Assembly (NCBI GenBank): GCA_016713405.1
Contig: JADJPF010000004.1
Location: forward strand, 496,001-560,000
Direction: 5' to 3'
Source of the DNA: Blastocatellia bacterium
GTDB taxonomy: Bacteria > Acidobacteriota > Blastocatellia > Chloracidobacteriales > JADJPF01
Length of the DNA stretch: 64,000 nt
Shown here: in pieces, positions 9,102 to 16,913 of the stretch
Numbering within the stretch: position 1 is the stretch's first letter
How the letters are laid out: each line of letters opens with the position of its first letter
Position numbers and translations under genes: made by a program
Notes under the pieces: generated by a model
Database searches by the model: none
The model's input: the letters and a program-made list of their open reading frames with translations, nothing else
Told to the model about the DNA's origin: nothing

Positions 9102-9962
9102 ATGAGAGTTTATCTAACTTTGCTATTAATGTTTGTTCTTTTTACTATTACAACTTATGCTCAATCTGCACCGCGAACTGTTGACACAACAGCACCTAGC
9201 CCAAAAGCTGCTGTTTCTGCCACAACCCCAACACCTGAGCCAGAAAGAGTAGTAAATAAGGACTTAAAAACACAAATTTTTGAAGTTAAACATCGTGATC
9301 CTGATGCGTTAGCTAGAGTTTTAAGAGGTTTAAGCAGCTTTGAAAAAGGCACTCAAATTAACTCAGACCGAAGCTTTAAGACTATAACTGTACGGGATTA
9401 TCCAGAAAATGTTACTGTAATTGAACGTGCTTTAACTCGCCTGGACGTACCAGAAAAGCTACCTGCTAATTTAGAATTTCAGCTACATATTATTACTGCT
9501 TCTCGTGCTGGAAAAAATACTGAACAAATGCCAAAGAATTTAGCTCCAGTTGTTACAGAATTACAGAAAACTTTGCAATATAGTAACTATAATTATGTGA
9601 CAACAGTTTTTAACCGCGCTCAGGATGGAAAAGAAATAGAAGCACAAGGTTCTATAGAACTAAATCCTACACTAACAACTAGTAAGACTTTTTATAATTA
9701 CAAGTTAACAGATATTCAACTAGGAACTGATGAAGCCAATAATGAAATGGTACAAGTTAGAAGGATGGCTTTTGGAATGCGTACACCAGTTCCAATAAAG
9801 GCAAGAGATGGTTCAAATGCTACAGATGTAAATTATGTTGAGGCTTCTATTTTAACAGGTCTTAGTTTGCGAGAAGGTGAACAAGTTGTAGTTGGTACGG
9901 CAAACATTGGAAACTCAGATGATGCAGTTATTTTAGTCGTGTCAGTAAAAAAAGTTAAATAA
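9102..9962 (+). CDS. Secreted protein with a secretin short-domain-like (NolW-like) fold
   Basis: The 286-residue precursor has a signal peptide ending near TYAQS. Residues about 48-110 (KTQIFEVKHRDPDALARVL... ITVRDYPENVTVIERALTRLD) match the alpha/beta repeat found in secretin N-terminal domains. The rest is a beta-rich domain whose end (LREGEQVVVGTANIGNSDDAVILVVSV) resembles a secretin core strand, but a full pore is absent. It completes the sigma/VWA/anti-sigma unit and has its own GGAGG site. It may be a soluble envelope partner rather than a secretin. Confidence 0.7.
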   Translation: MRVYLTLLLMFVLFTITTYAQSAPRTVDTTAPSPKAAVSATTPTPEPERVVNKDLKTQIFEVKHRDPDALARVLRGLSSFEKGTQINSDRSFKTITVRDYPENVTVIERALTRLDVPEKLPANLEFQLHIITASRAGKNTEQMPKNLAPVVTELQKTLQYSNYNYVTTVFNRAQDGKEIEAQGSIELNPTLTTSKTFYNYKLTDIQLGTDEANNEMVQVRRMAFGMRTPVPIKARDGSNATDVNYVEASILTGLSLREGEQVVVGTANIGNSDDAVILVVSVKKVK

Positions 9963-10003
9963 GAAAAATTTAAAATCCTAACGCTCTAAAAGTGCATCCA
10001 ACG

Positions 10004-10040
10004 ATAACCCGGTGAGAAGTCACTGGGTTATTGTTTTTTT
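10004..10040 (+). terminator. Intrinsic terminator of the sigma/VWA/anti-sigma operon
   Basis: ATAACCC.GTGA pairs with TCAC.GGGTTAT around a GAAG loop and is followed by TTGTTTTTTT. Confidence 0.88.
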
Positions 10041-10081
10041 GCTGTAATTTAGCAAAAGGTCTTTTTATTTGTGTGGAGTTT

Positions 10082-10105
10082 TTCGATAAGATATAGCCTA
10101 TCGAA
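10082..10105 (+). promoter_or_regulatory. Inverted repeat upstream of the TerC-like gene
   Basis: TTCGATA and TATCGAA are separated by ten bases and lie just before the ribosome site of the TerC-like gene. They could be an operator or a small leader hairpin. I found no manganese-riboswitch (yybP-ykoY) core here. Confidence 0.3.
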
Positions 10106-10123
10106 TTAAATAAGGGAGCGTCT

Positions 10124-11065
10124 ATGTCACAACAGACTTTGGCATGGGTTGGGTTTCACGTTTTTATATTGTTTATGCTTGCGCTGGATCTAGGGCTAGT
10201 TCGTCGTAAAGCACGTGAAGTTTCACTAAAAGAAGCATTGGCCTGGAGTGCGGTTTGGATTAGTTTAGCAATGGTTTTTAATGGTTTTATTTATTATTGG
10301 CTTGGTTCAGAAAAAGCTCTTAGCTTTTTAGCTGGCTATTTAATAGAAAAATCCTTAAGTGTAGATAATTTGTTTGTATTCTTACTAGTTTTTTCCTATT
10401 TCAAAGTCCCGCCACTTTATCAGCATAAAATATTGTTTTGGGGTATTTTAGGCGCGTTATTTATGCGGGCTGTATTTATTATTGCTGGTATCGCGCTAAT
10501 TAGCTATTTTCATTTTGTAATCTATATTTTTGGTGCATTTTTAATTTTTACTGGAATTAAACTAGTAATGGAAAAGGACGAAGATATAGAACCAGAGAAA
10601 AACCCAGTGCTAAAATTTGTTCGCAAGTTTATTCCTATCAAAACCGAATATGGCGTTGGTAAATTTTTTCTAAGAGAAAATGGGAAATTATATGCTACCC
10701 AACTATTTGTTGTGCTTGTAGTTGTAGAAACAACCGATGTAATTTTTGCTGTAGACTCTATACCTGCTATTTTAGCTATTACTCCAGACCCTTTTATTGT
10801 TTATACCTCTAATATAATGGCAATTCTTGGACTTCGCGCCCTTTATTTTGCTTTATCTGGAATTATGGGAATGTTTCATTATCTTTCCTATGGACTATGT
10901 TTTATCTTAGTTTTCATTGGTGTAAAAATGATGATTTCTGATTTTTATAAAATACCTATTGCTGTTGCATTAGGTGTAATTGCAGGAGTTTTAACTATTT
11001 CTATAGTTCTTTCTATAGTGTTTAAGCCTCAAGAAGCTGAAAAATCTGTTGAACCAGGACAATAA
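10124..11065 (+). CDS. TerC/Alx-family integral membrane protein
   Basis: The 313-residue protein has about eight to nine hydrophobic helices and the TerC signature acids: KSLSVDNLFVFLL (about 85-97) and VVETTDVIFAVDSIPAILA (about 200-220). TerC/Alx proteins are inner-membrane proteins linked to manganese export and tellurite resistance. The length is normal. The start ATG follows AGGGAGCG. The gene stands alone between two strong terminators, with an inverted repeat upstream that may be its control site. Confidence 0.9.
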   Translation: MSQQTLAWVGFHVFILFMLALDLGLVRRKAREVSLKEALAWSAVWISLAMVFNGFIYYWLGSEKALSFLAGYLIEKSLSVDNLFVFLLVFSYFKVPPLYQHKILFWGILGALFMRAVFIIAGIALISYFHFVIYIFGAFLIFTGIKLVMEKDEDIEPEKNPVLKFVRKFIPIKTEYGVGKFFLRENGKLYATQLFVVLVVVETTDVIFAVDSIPAILAITPDPFIVYTSNIMAILGLRALYFALSGIMGMFHYLSYGLCFILVFIGVKMMISDFYKIPIAVALGVIAGVLTISIVLSIVFKPQEAEKSVEPGQ

Positions 11066-11115
11066 AATTTCTAAAACTCTACAAAATAAGATCTAGTCTT
11101 GTCTTTTAAAACTAA

Positions 11116-11156
11116 AAATCAAGAGTTATAAATTTTGCTATAACTCTTGATTTTTT
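11116..11156 (+). terminator. Intrinsic terminator after the TerC-like gene
   Basis: A perfect 15-bp stem (11116-11130 with 11139-11153) ends in T6. It is probably bidirectional. Confidence 0.88.
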
Positions 11157-11238
11157 ATTATGCAGCAAAACTTAATTTTTTAACTAATAGCTAACATACG
11201 CAATATTTTTTAAGATAGAAAAATTAAAATTTTTATAA

Positions 11239-11685
11239 TTAACGATTTATCAAACTTGAAATTTGATGGGTGTTACTACAAGTGCTAGAGGCATCTAAAT
11301 CCAGAAAACTTAATTGCAGACTGCTTGTTTTTTCAAGTTTTAATCTGTCATTGTCTCCTATGGTTTTTCCTGCAAGTGGAGTAGAAAAATTTGTTGTACC
11401 AACAATATTAACCCCTACAGTAAATCCTCCTATTTCAGCTACTGTAAGACCTAAAGTTACTCCTACTCCTTGAGTTTGTTGGGTAACATTAACCGCAGGT
11501 GGGATAGAACTGTCTTTAAGAAAAACTAGTAATATAAACCAGTCTATGCCTTTTGTATCACCTCCATTAACTTCAAGACAATCACCTGACTCTAAAACTG
11601 GTGTGGTATTAGACATAAGTAAACCATCTGCTCTATATACAGCAAATTTTAACTTAAAGCTGGTACTGTTTTTAATAATAGCCAT
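11239..11685 (-). CDS. Hypothetical beta-rich protein
   Basis: I do not recognise this 148-residue protein. It has no signal peptide or membrane segment and is rich in Thr, Ser, Val and Gly, with alternating hydrophobic residues suggesting beta strands. AGGAG lies eight bases before ATG 11685, so it is a real gene. It is divergent from the equally unknown small gene at 12052 across a 366-base gap. Confidence 0.65.
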   Translation of the reverse strand: MAIIKNSTSFKLKFAVYRADGLLMSNTTPVLESGDCLEVNGGDTKGIDWFILLVFLKDSSIPPAVNVTQQTQGVGVTLGLTVAEIGGFTVGVNIVGTTNFSTPLAGKTIGDNDRLKLEKTSSLQLSFLDLDASSTCSNTHQISSLINR

Positions 11686-12051
11686 AAAATTCTCCTTTAG
11701 AATAATTATTTAGTTTATAGATATAGTTTTTTGTAAATGCCCTATATCAATTTTTAAGCTTTAGACTTGCCTTTTCAGAACTGCTATTTTTGTACCAAAA
11801 ATACAATAAATTATTAAGTGTAGTTATATCTATTAGTTACAAATTTGTGTTTGTTTGAGACACTTGTAGCATAGTACACAATATGTTGCATAACTGTAAG
11901 AAAAGTGTCTTAAGAGTGTCCCAAAGCCTACAAATTTTGGTAGTAAGGAAATAATCATAGGGGTTTAAGTTATTTGTGAGACGCTTTTTTTAGACAAATC
12001 TCGCTATATCCAAGTAGAAACTTACAAAAGCAAGCTAAAAGGAGATAAACT
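11686..12051. promoter_or_regulatory. Divergent intergenic region with a spaced inverted repeat
   Basis: No gene is visible in these 366 bases. AGACACTT (11858-11865) and AAGTGTCT (11903-11910) form an 8-bp inverted repeat about 37 bases apart. The region must hold the promoters of both small hypothetical genes. I could not pick convincing -35/-10 pairs. Confidence 0.35.
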
Positions 12052-12336
12052 ATGCCTTCAGTAACAAATAAAGGTGGTCATATATACCAAAGTGTCCGTG
12101 CTGATAATTATGCAGGAGTTGATGAAGCGACAGTAACTCAACTAAATGCAAACACTGGAACTTGGGTTGTAACATTAAAAGATGTACCCACAAAAGCAAA
12201 TTTCACGGTTAACCAAACACTTGTTTACAATTCAAAAGGTACAAATAATCATAATGCTGATAATAACCTCACAGTTACAAGTGTAAATGGGCCAACAAAA
12301 TATACTTGTAGAGGTAATTGGCCGATGAACATATAA
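12052..12336 (+). CDS. Small hypothetical protein
   Basis: The 94-residue protein is unrecognised. It is polar, rich in Thr, Asn and Val, with no signal peptide; the pattern suggests a small beta domain (VTLKDVP..FTVNQTLVYN..LTVTSVNG). AAGGAG precedes the ATG by seven bases, and a strong terminator follows, so it is well supported as a monocistronic gene. Confidence 0.65.
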   Translation: MPSVTNKGGHIYQSVRADNYAGVDEATVTQLNANTGTWVVTLKDVPTKANFTVNQTLVYNSKGTNNHNADNNLTVTSVNGPTKYTCRGNWPMNI

Positions 12337-12340
12337 AACT

Positions 12341-12386
12341 AAAAACTCCACAGTTGAGCGCGAAAACATGCCAATTGTGGAGTTTT
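12341..12386. terminator. Bidirectional terminator
   Basis: A-rich arm AAAACTCCACA pairs with TGTGGAGTTTT at the other end of the hairpin, between the convergent genes ending at 12336 and 12401. Confidence 0.85.
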
Positions 12387-12400
12387 CTAGTTTATAAACT

Positions 12401-13027
12401 TTATTTTCTTTTGCTAGAAGGTTTTTTAGGGAGTCGTGAATCAATAAAATTAGAAGGATCTGCCCATCCTCTTGCATCAAAGGCGTATCCAGGGCCATTG
12501 CTCCCCCAACTTGGGCAATTAGAAAAACGGATCTCTAAATGTAAATGACAATTATATATTCCGCCTCCATCGCCAATAAAACCAATAACTTCCCGCATAT
12601 TTACATCACCAGAAGTTTTACTAAATGATTTGAGATGTCCATAAAGAGATTCTATTTCTTGTCCGTCTGATAAAGTATGACGGATAATTAAAACATTTCC
12701 CCAACCTTCTATATTTGTGCCAGCAAAAACGATTTTTCCATTTGAAATAGCGCGAACCGGTAAACCACAATCAGTATTTCCGCCTGTTTCCGCGTTCCAG
12801 TCTTCTCCTAGGTGATTGACTTCTCGAAAATCTCTTGCGTTATACCATCCGTCCCCATCTTTTGCTTGAGTTACTTTGTCAGATTTTCCAATAGGATAAA
12901 TAAATTCTTTAGCTAAATTAAATGTAGCCAATTTAATATTTGCAGATGCTATGCTTAAATTCTGAATTGTTAAGTTTAATAACAAACAAATTACTATTAA
13001 GCCTAGACGTAAGCTATTTTTAATCAT
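12401..13027 (-). CDS. Secreted M23 (LytM)-fold peptidase-like protein
   Basis: The 208-residue precursor has an N-terminal signal sequence (about 1-28) and an M23 beta-lytic metallopeptidase fold. Zinc-ligand candidates are His72 and Asp76 in NHLGEDWN and the H-x-H pair 161-163 in CHLHLE, with YGHL at 129-132. M23 enzymes cut peptidoglycan cross-bridges. The motifs look intact, so it is probably active in the envelope. It lies 23 bases after hemC on the same strand. Confidence 0.82.
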   Translation of the reverse strand: MIKNSLRLGLIVICLLLNLTIQNLSIASANIKLATFNLAKEFIYPIGKSDKVTQAKDGDGWYNARDFREVNHLGEDWNAETGGNTDCGLPVRAISNGKIVFAGTNIEGWGNVLIIRHTLSDGQEIESLYGHLKSFSKTSGDVNMREVIGFIGDGGGIYNCHLHLEIRFSNCPSWGSNGPGYAFDARGWADPSNFIDSRLPKKPSSKRK

Positions 13028-13050
13028 AATTTTAGAGTATTTTTTAACAT

Positions 13051-13962
13051 CTACTTAAACTCTTGAATTAATTTATCTGCGCCTGATAAAAGAATTTCTT
13101 GGGCTAGATTTTGAGCTAGATTTTGATAATTATCTAAATCTCCTAAAATTTCCTTTTTAATTATTGTTTTTCCATCAACACTAGCAACACAACCCATCAT
13201 TTTTATTTCCTTGTCGCTTACTTGGGCAAAACCTGCAATAGGGACTTGGCAACCACCGCCCAAAGCAGCTAGGAAAATTCTTTCAGCAAGACAAGCTTTG
13301 CGAGTTTCTTCATGATTTAAGATAGAGACATGTTTGCGAGTTTCTTCATCACTGGCACGAATTTCAATTCCTAGCGCACCTTGCCCAACAGCAGGAATAA
13401 TTAAATCTGGTGTAAGTTCTTGAGAAATACGGCTTTTTAGCCCAAGCCGAGTTAGCCCAGCACAGGCTAAAATAATTGCATCATACATTCCTTCATCTAA
13501 CTTACGTAAGCGAGTGTCTACATTACCTCGAAGATCTGTAATTTTTAAGTCTGGACGTTGGCTAAGTAATTGAGATTTACGGCGGGTTGAAGTCGGGCCA
13601 ACATGAGCATTTTCTGGAAGTTGATGTAAAGGCTGTCCACTACGACTAATTAGCGCGTCATAAGGGTTTTCTCGTTCAGTAATTGCAGCTAAAAAAAGGT
13701 CTGGGTTTAAGTCAGTTGCTAGATCTTTTAAGCTATGTACAGCTACATCAATTTCATTATTTAGTAATGCGTCTTGAATTTCCTTAGTAAAAAGTCCTTT
13801 AGGCATATTTTCTGGTGGAGTAACTTCTTGATAACGATCTCCAGTAGTTTTAATAATTTCAATTGTAACTTCTAATGAGGGGAAAGCTTTTTCTAATGAG
13901 CTTTTAGCCCAATTTGCTTGCCAAAGAGCTAATTTACTACCACGTGAACCAATTCTAATCAT
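13051..13962 (-). CDS. hemC: Hydroxymethylbilane synthase (porphobilinogen deaminase)
   Basis: HemC joins four porphobilinogen molecules to make hydroxymethylbilane in tetrapyrrole synthesis. The 303-residue protein has the standard motifs: RIGSRGSKLALWQA at the start, VAVHSLKDL with the catalytic Asp at 80, STRRKSQL substrate-binding Arg residues (124-131), and the dipyrromethane cofactor Cys at 238 in GGGCQVPI. hemA lies 20 kb away in this window, so the heme genes are split. Confidence 0.95.
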   Translation of the reverse strand: MIRIGSRGSKLALWQANWAKSSLEKAFPSLEVTIEIIKTTGDRYQEVTPPENMPKGLFTKEIQDALLNNEIDVAVHSLKDLATDLNPDLFLAAITERENPYDALISRSGQPLHQLPENAHVGPTSTRRKSQLLSQRPDLKITDLRGNVDTRLRKLDEGMYDAIILACAGLTRLGLKSRISQELTPDLIIPAVGQGALGIEIRASDEETRKHVSILNHEETRKACLAERIFLAALGGGCQVPIAGFAQVSDKEIKMMGCVASVDGKTIIKKEILGDLDNYQNLAQNLAQEILLSGADKLIQEFK

Positions 13963-13978
13963 TATTATTCCTTAAGTT

Positions 13979-14376
13979 TTATTTTTTCTTACTAACTAGT
14001 AAAGTAACGACAGGATCACCCTTAGCTGGTTTATGTGCATCTGGATAAGGTTCAAGGTTGACGAAATTTATTTCACAACCTTGATACTCAACAGATTTTG
14101 TACCTCTAAAACTACTAAGTTCTACTGTTTTTTGATCACTATTTTTGCTAGAGTTAGACTAACTCTAGCACTACCAGCATCAATACATCTTGCACCTTTT
14201 GGGCAACGGGAATCTTCTAAGACTTTGTTAAAGGTTATTTTTATAGCTTCGTTTTGAATAACAACGTGGCTATTCATTTTTATTTTAAATTCTTTATCTA
14301 AGGTTGGTTCTTCAAATGTATTTAATGGAGCAATACAGGTTATGAGGAGAAAAATTAATAAACTTAATGTTTTCAT
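13979..14376 (-). CDS. Secreted hypothetical protein with SRCPKGARC motif, frameshifted
   Basis: The first frame (ATG 14376) gives a signal peptide and a domain with VLEDSRCPKGARCIDAGSARVSL, then stops at 14122. The next frame continues without a break as TVELSSFRGTKSVEY... VTLLVSKKK to a stop at 13979. Adding one A in either A-run at about 14131-14149 joins them into a 132-residue protein. The motif is typical of small exported domains of unknown function. A sequencing indel is more likely than decay, because both halves keep good coding character. Confidence 0.7.
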
Positions 14377-14416
14377 TGGGGCTAACCTCTTTATTTTTGT
14401 CTATTTGTAAATCTAA

Positions 14417-15385
14417 CTACTGTTTTTCATCAACTAAACTGTTGTAGTAACCAAAACGATGACGAATATTTAAAGATGGACGAGAAGGAATGTCTATCTT
14501 TATGGTACGAAACAAGTTGTCAGCTTCTGAATTAGGATAAAATGATAAAATATATTGTTGTCTTAAATCTTCATCAATTTGGTTAAAAACCTGATCTAAT
14601 TCTAAAGAATTTTTAGGATAAAAAGCACGTCCGCCGGTTGCTGAACAAAGACGTTCTAATACTTCTTGGTTTAATCCTGCTTTTTCTCCTAAACCAATTG
14701 TATAAATAGTAACTTCACGTCGCCAAGCATAATCTAGCGCGTCACGCAGTTCAATCCCACTTTCGGAGTCGTAACCATCAGAAATTAGCACAAGAACACG
14801 ATGCCCATTAGCCGCTTGTAAAAGCTCATCAACAGCAACATAAATTGCTCCATAAAGAGCCGTTCCATTTAACTTTTTATCATCTCCGTCAAGTGCTGGG
14901 CCTAAAGTACCGGGAGCAGGTAAAACCATATGACGACGCTCTAAAGCTTCTTTAAGCAGGGCTTTATCTTTAGTAAGTGGTTGAGAAACCACTATTTCTT
15001 GCTGAAAAGCTACAACTCCGGCTAAGTCTTTTTCTGTAATTGCTTGGTCAAAAAACTTAAAAGCTGACTGACGGGCAGATTCTAAATGAGGCTGCATACT
15101 GCCAGATAAATCAAGTAGCAAGGCAAAATTAAGCGATTGTTTGCTACTACGTTGTAAAGAAACTAGTTGAGCCGCTTGTCCATTTTCAAAAAGCTTTATT
15201 TCTTCAGCCTTTAAGTCATTAATTGGTTTATTGGTTCGGTCTATTGCGCTAAATGGAACTACTACAAGTTGGGTTTTGAATTCTAGGATAATTTCTTTTT
15301 CTTCTCCAACAATATCATTTTGTTGGGCAAAAGAGTTATTAGCAAAAAATAAAAACAGGATTAAGACAAAAATTAACTTTTTCAT
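14417..15385 (-). CDS. VWFA-related acidobacterial-type secreted protein
   Basis: The 322-residue precursor (ATG 15385 preferred over TTG 15409) has a signal peptide ending at SFAQQ. An N-terminal beta domain follows (VVPFSAIDRTNKPINDL..EIKLFENG), then a VWA domain with an intact MIDAS: LLDLSGSM, a central Thr-bearing loop (about LNGTALYGAIY) and VLISDGYDS. This pairing is the 'VWFA-related' family abundant in Acidobacteriota; functions are unknown. It follows the phosphodiesterase gene by 24 bases on the same strand, so the two are probably co-transcribed. Confidence 0.88.
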   Translation of the reverse strand: MKKLIFVLILFLFFANNSFAQQNDIVGEEKEIILEFKTQLVVVPFSAIDRTNKPINDLKAEEIKLFENGQAAQLVSLQRSSKQSLNFALLLDLSGSMQPHLESARQSAFKFFDQAITEKDLAGVVAFQQEIVVSQPLTKDKALLKEALERRHMVLPAPGTLGPALDGDDKKLNGTALYGAIYVAVDELLQAANGHRVLVLISDGYDSESGIELRDALDYAWRREVTIYTIGLGEKAGLNQEVLERLCSATGGRAFYPKNSLELDQVFNQIDEDLRQQYILSFYPNSEADNLFRTIKIDIPSRPSLNIRHRFGYYNSLVDEKQ

Positions 15386-15409
15386 AAAACTTAAACCTTT
15401 GATTAGCAA

Positions 15410-16822
15410 CTACTTAGCCGCAGCTTTAATTTTTGGTACTTCAACAGTAAGAATTTGTCTGATAGGGCGACCTTCAGCTTGTGGCAAACTAAAGCCTAAA
15501 ATAGTTGCTATAGTTGGTGCAACATGAATATTTTTAGTAAATGGTTCATGTACACCTTTTTTAATGCCATGACCAGAAGCAATAAAAGAAGCATACATTT
15601 CTGAGCGTGTTGGTAAACCTCCATGAGTTGCTAAATAATCCTTAGAATTTTCAGTTAAGCTTCCAGTTAACTCGCTATTAATTTCATAACCTGGTGCTGC
15701 TTCTAGAAAACAACTTGCTTCAGTGCTTGAGCCTAGTTTGTCTAACTCTGCACGTTTAACAACTCGGTTAATTGGGCTATTTGGCTTATTAGCAAATTTT
15801 TCCAACATTTCTATTATCTTAAATTCAGAGATTTTATCGTTAGGGTTTTTCATCATAATAGCAGTTGAGCCACCTTGCCCAAAGGGGAGTGCTTGCCAGT
15901 CTATCACCTGACCATCTTTAGCTATTGTGATAAAGCCTTCTTTTGCAAGTAAAACAGCAGGACGAAACTGTTTTTCTACAGGAGCAAAACCATGATCTGA
16001 GACAACAAAAAAGCTAGTTTTCTCAAAAATACCTGCTTCTTTAGTTGCATTAATTATTTGTCCAATAAATTCATCTGTTTCTTCTAGTTTGGCTTTGGCT
16101 TCAGATGAAAAAATACCTTTTCTATGTTGTTGATAATCGACTTCTACAAAATGCACTAACAATAAATTTGGCTTATATTTGCTAATAATGACTTTTGCTG
16201 CTTGAACTCTAACTAGATCATTAAGCAATGTAGGTGGAGGATCAGGTAAAGATTTTAATATTAGCTCTGATAGTCCTGCCGTAGATTTAGCTATACTAGT
16301 CTTAAAACTTGTATTAAAAGATCCTTCCCAAATTTCTGGTATAAGATAATCTATTTCTGCACCTGCTGTTGCTGGCCAGGCGACGGCACCAGTTTTAAGC
16401 CCAGCCTTACGCGCTTCTGTCCAAAGTGTAGGGGATTTGATGGCGTTAGCGTACCAGTACCATTCTTCGGTTTTATTAGTTTCCAATCCTCTCCAAGTTT
16501 GATTAGAAATAATTCCATGTGTTGCAGGTCTATTTCCTGTCACCAAAGTTGTATGTGATGGATAAGTTAAAGATGGATAGACGGTTTCTGAACCTTCAGC
16601 AAAGCTACCTTCACGACAAAACGCACGAAGATTTGGAATTTTTAGCTTATATTGATCTGCTTTGGTGTAATATTCTGGCTTCATTCCATCAATAGAAATT
16701 AGTACAACATAGTTTTCTGGCTTTGGATTTTTGTTTTGCTCTTGAGCATTGACAGGAAATTGTATTAGATAGACAAAAACTAAAAAGATTAACAAATATA
16801 AATGATAGATGTTTTTAAGCAT
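15410..16822 (-). CDS. Secreted alkaline-phosphatase-superfamily phosphodiesterase (NPP-like)
   Basis: The 470-residue precursor has a signal peptide (about 1-26, VNAQ). The family motifs of ectonucleotide pyrophosphatase/phosphodiesterases follow: LISIDGMKPEYY (first metal Asp), YPSLTYPSHTTLVTG (catalytic Thr/Ser region), HFVEVDYQQH and VVSDHGFAP (second metal set), and THGGLPT near the end. Such enzymes hydrolyse nucleotides or phosphodiesters outside the cytoplasm. All metal motifs are present. Confidence 0.88.
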   Translation of the reverse strand: MLKNIYHLYLLIFLVFVYLIQFPVNAQEQNKNPKPENYVVLISIDGMKPEYYTKADQYKLKIPNLRAFCREGSFAEGSETVYPSLTYPSHTTLVTGNRPATHGIISNQTWRGLETNKTEEWYWYANAIKSPTLWTEARKAGLKTGAVAWPATAGAEIDYLIPEIWEGSFNTSFKTSIAKSTAGLSELILKSLPDPPPTLLNDLVRVQAAKVIISKYKPNLLLVHFVEVDYQQHRKGIFSSEAKAKLEETDEFIGQIINATKEAGIFEKTSFFVVSDHGFAPVEKQFRPAVLLAKEGFITIAKDGQVIDWQALPFGQGGSTAIMMKNPNDKISEFKIIEMLEKFANKPNSPINRVVKRAELDKLGSSTEASCFLEAAPGYEINSELTGSLTENSKDYLATHGGLPTRSEMYASFIASGHGIKKGVHEPFTKNIHVAPTIATILGFSLPQAEGRPIRQILTVEVPKIKAAAK

Positions 16823-16913
16823 AGTTGATTAAGCTCAAATAGAAAAATTTCCCTAATAATAGCATGTGATTAAATTAGCTTGTATCTGAGTTGCTTGTTT
16901 TGAGGTTATAGGA

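Noticed and set aside
9963..10123. Manganese riboswitch (yybP-ykoY) upstream of the TerC-like gene
   Set aside because: The conserved core sequence is absent; only a terminator of the previous operon and a short inverted repeat are present.
13979..14376. Programmed -1 frameshift at the CAAAAAAC run
   Set aside because: The zero-frame codons give C-AAA-AAA, not the X-XXY-YYZ slippery pattern, and many other genes here show the same kind of indel in runs.
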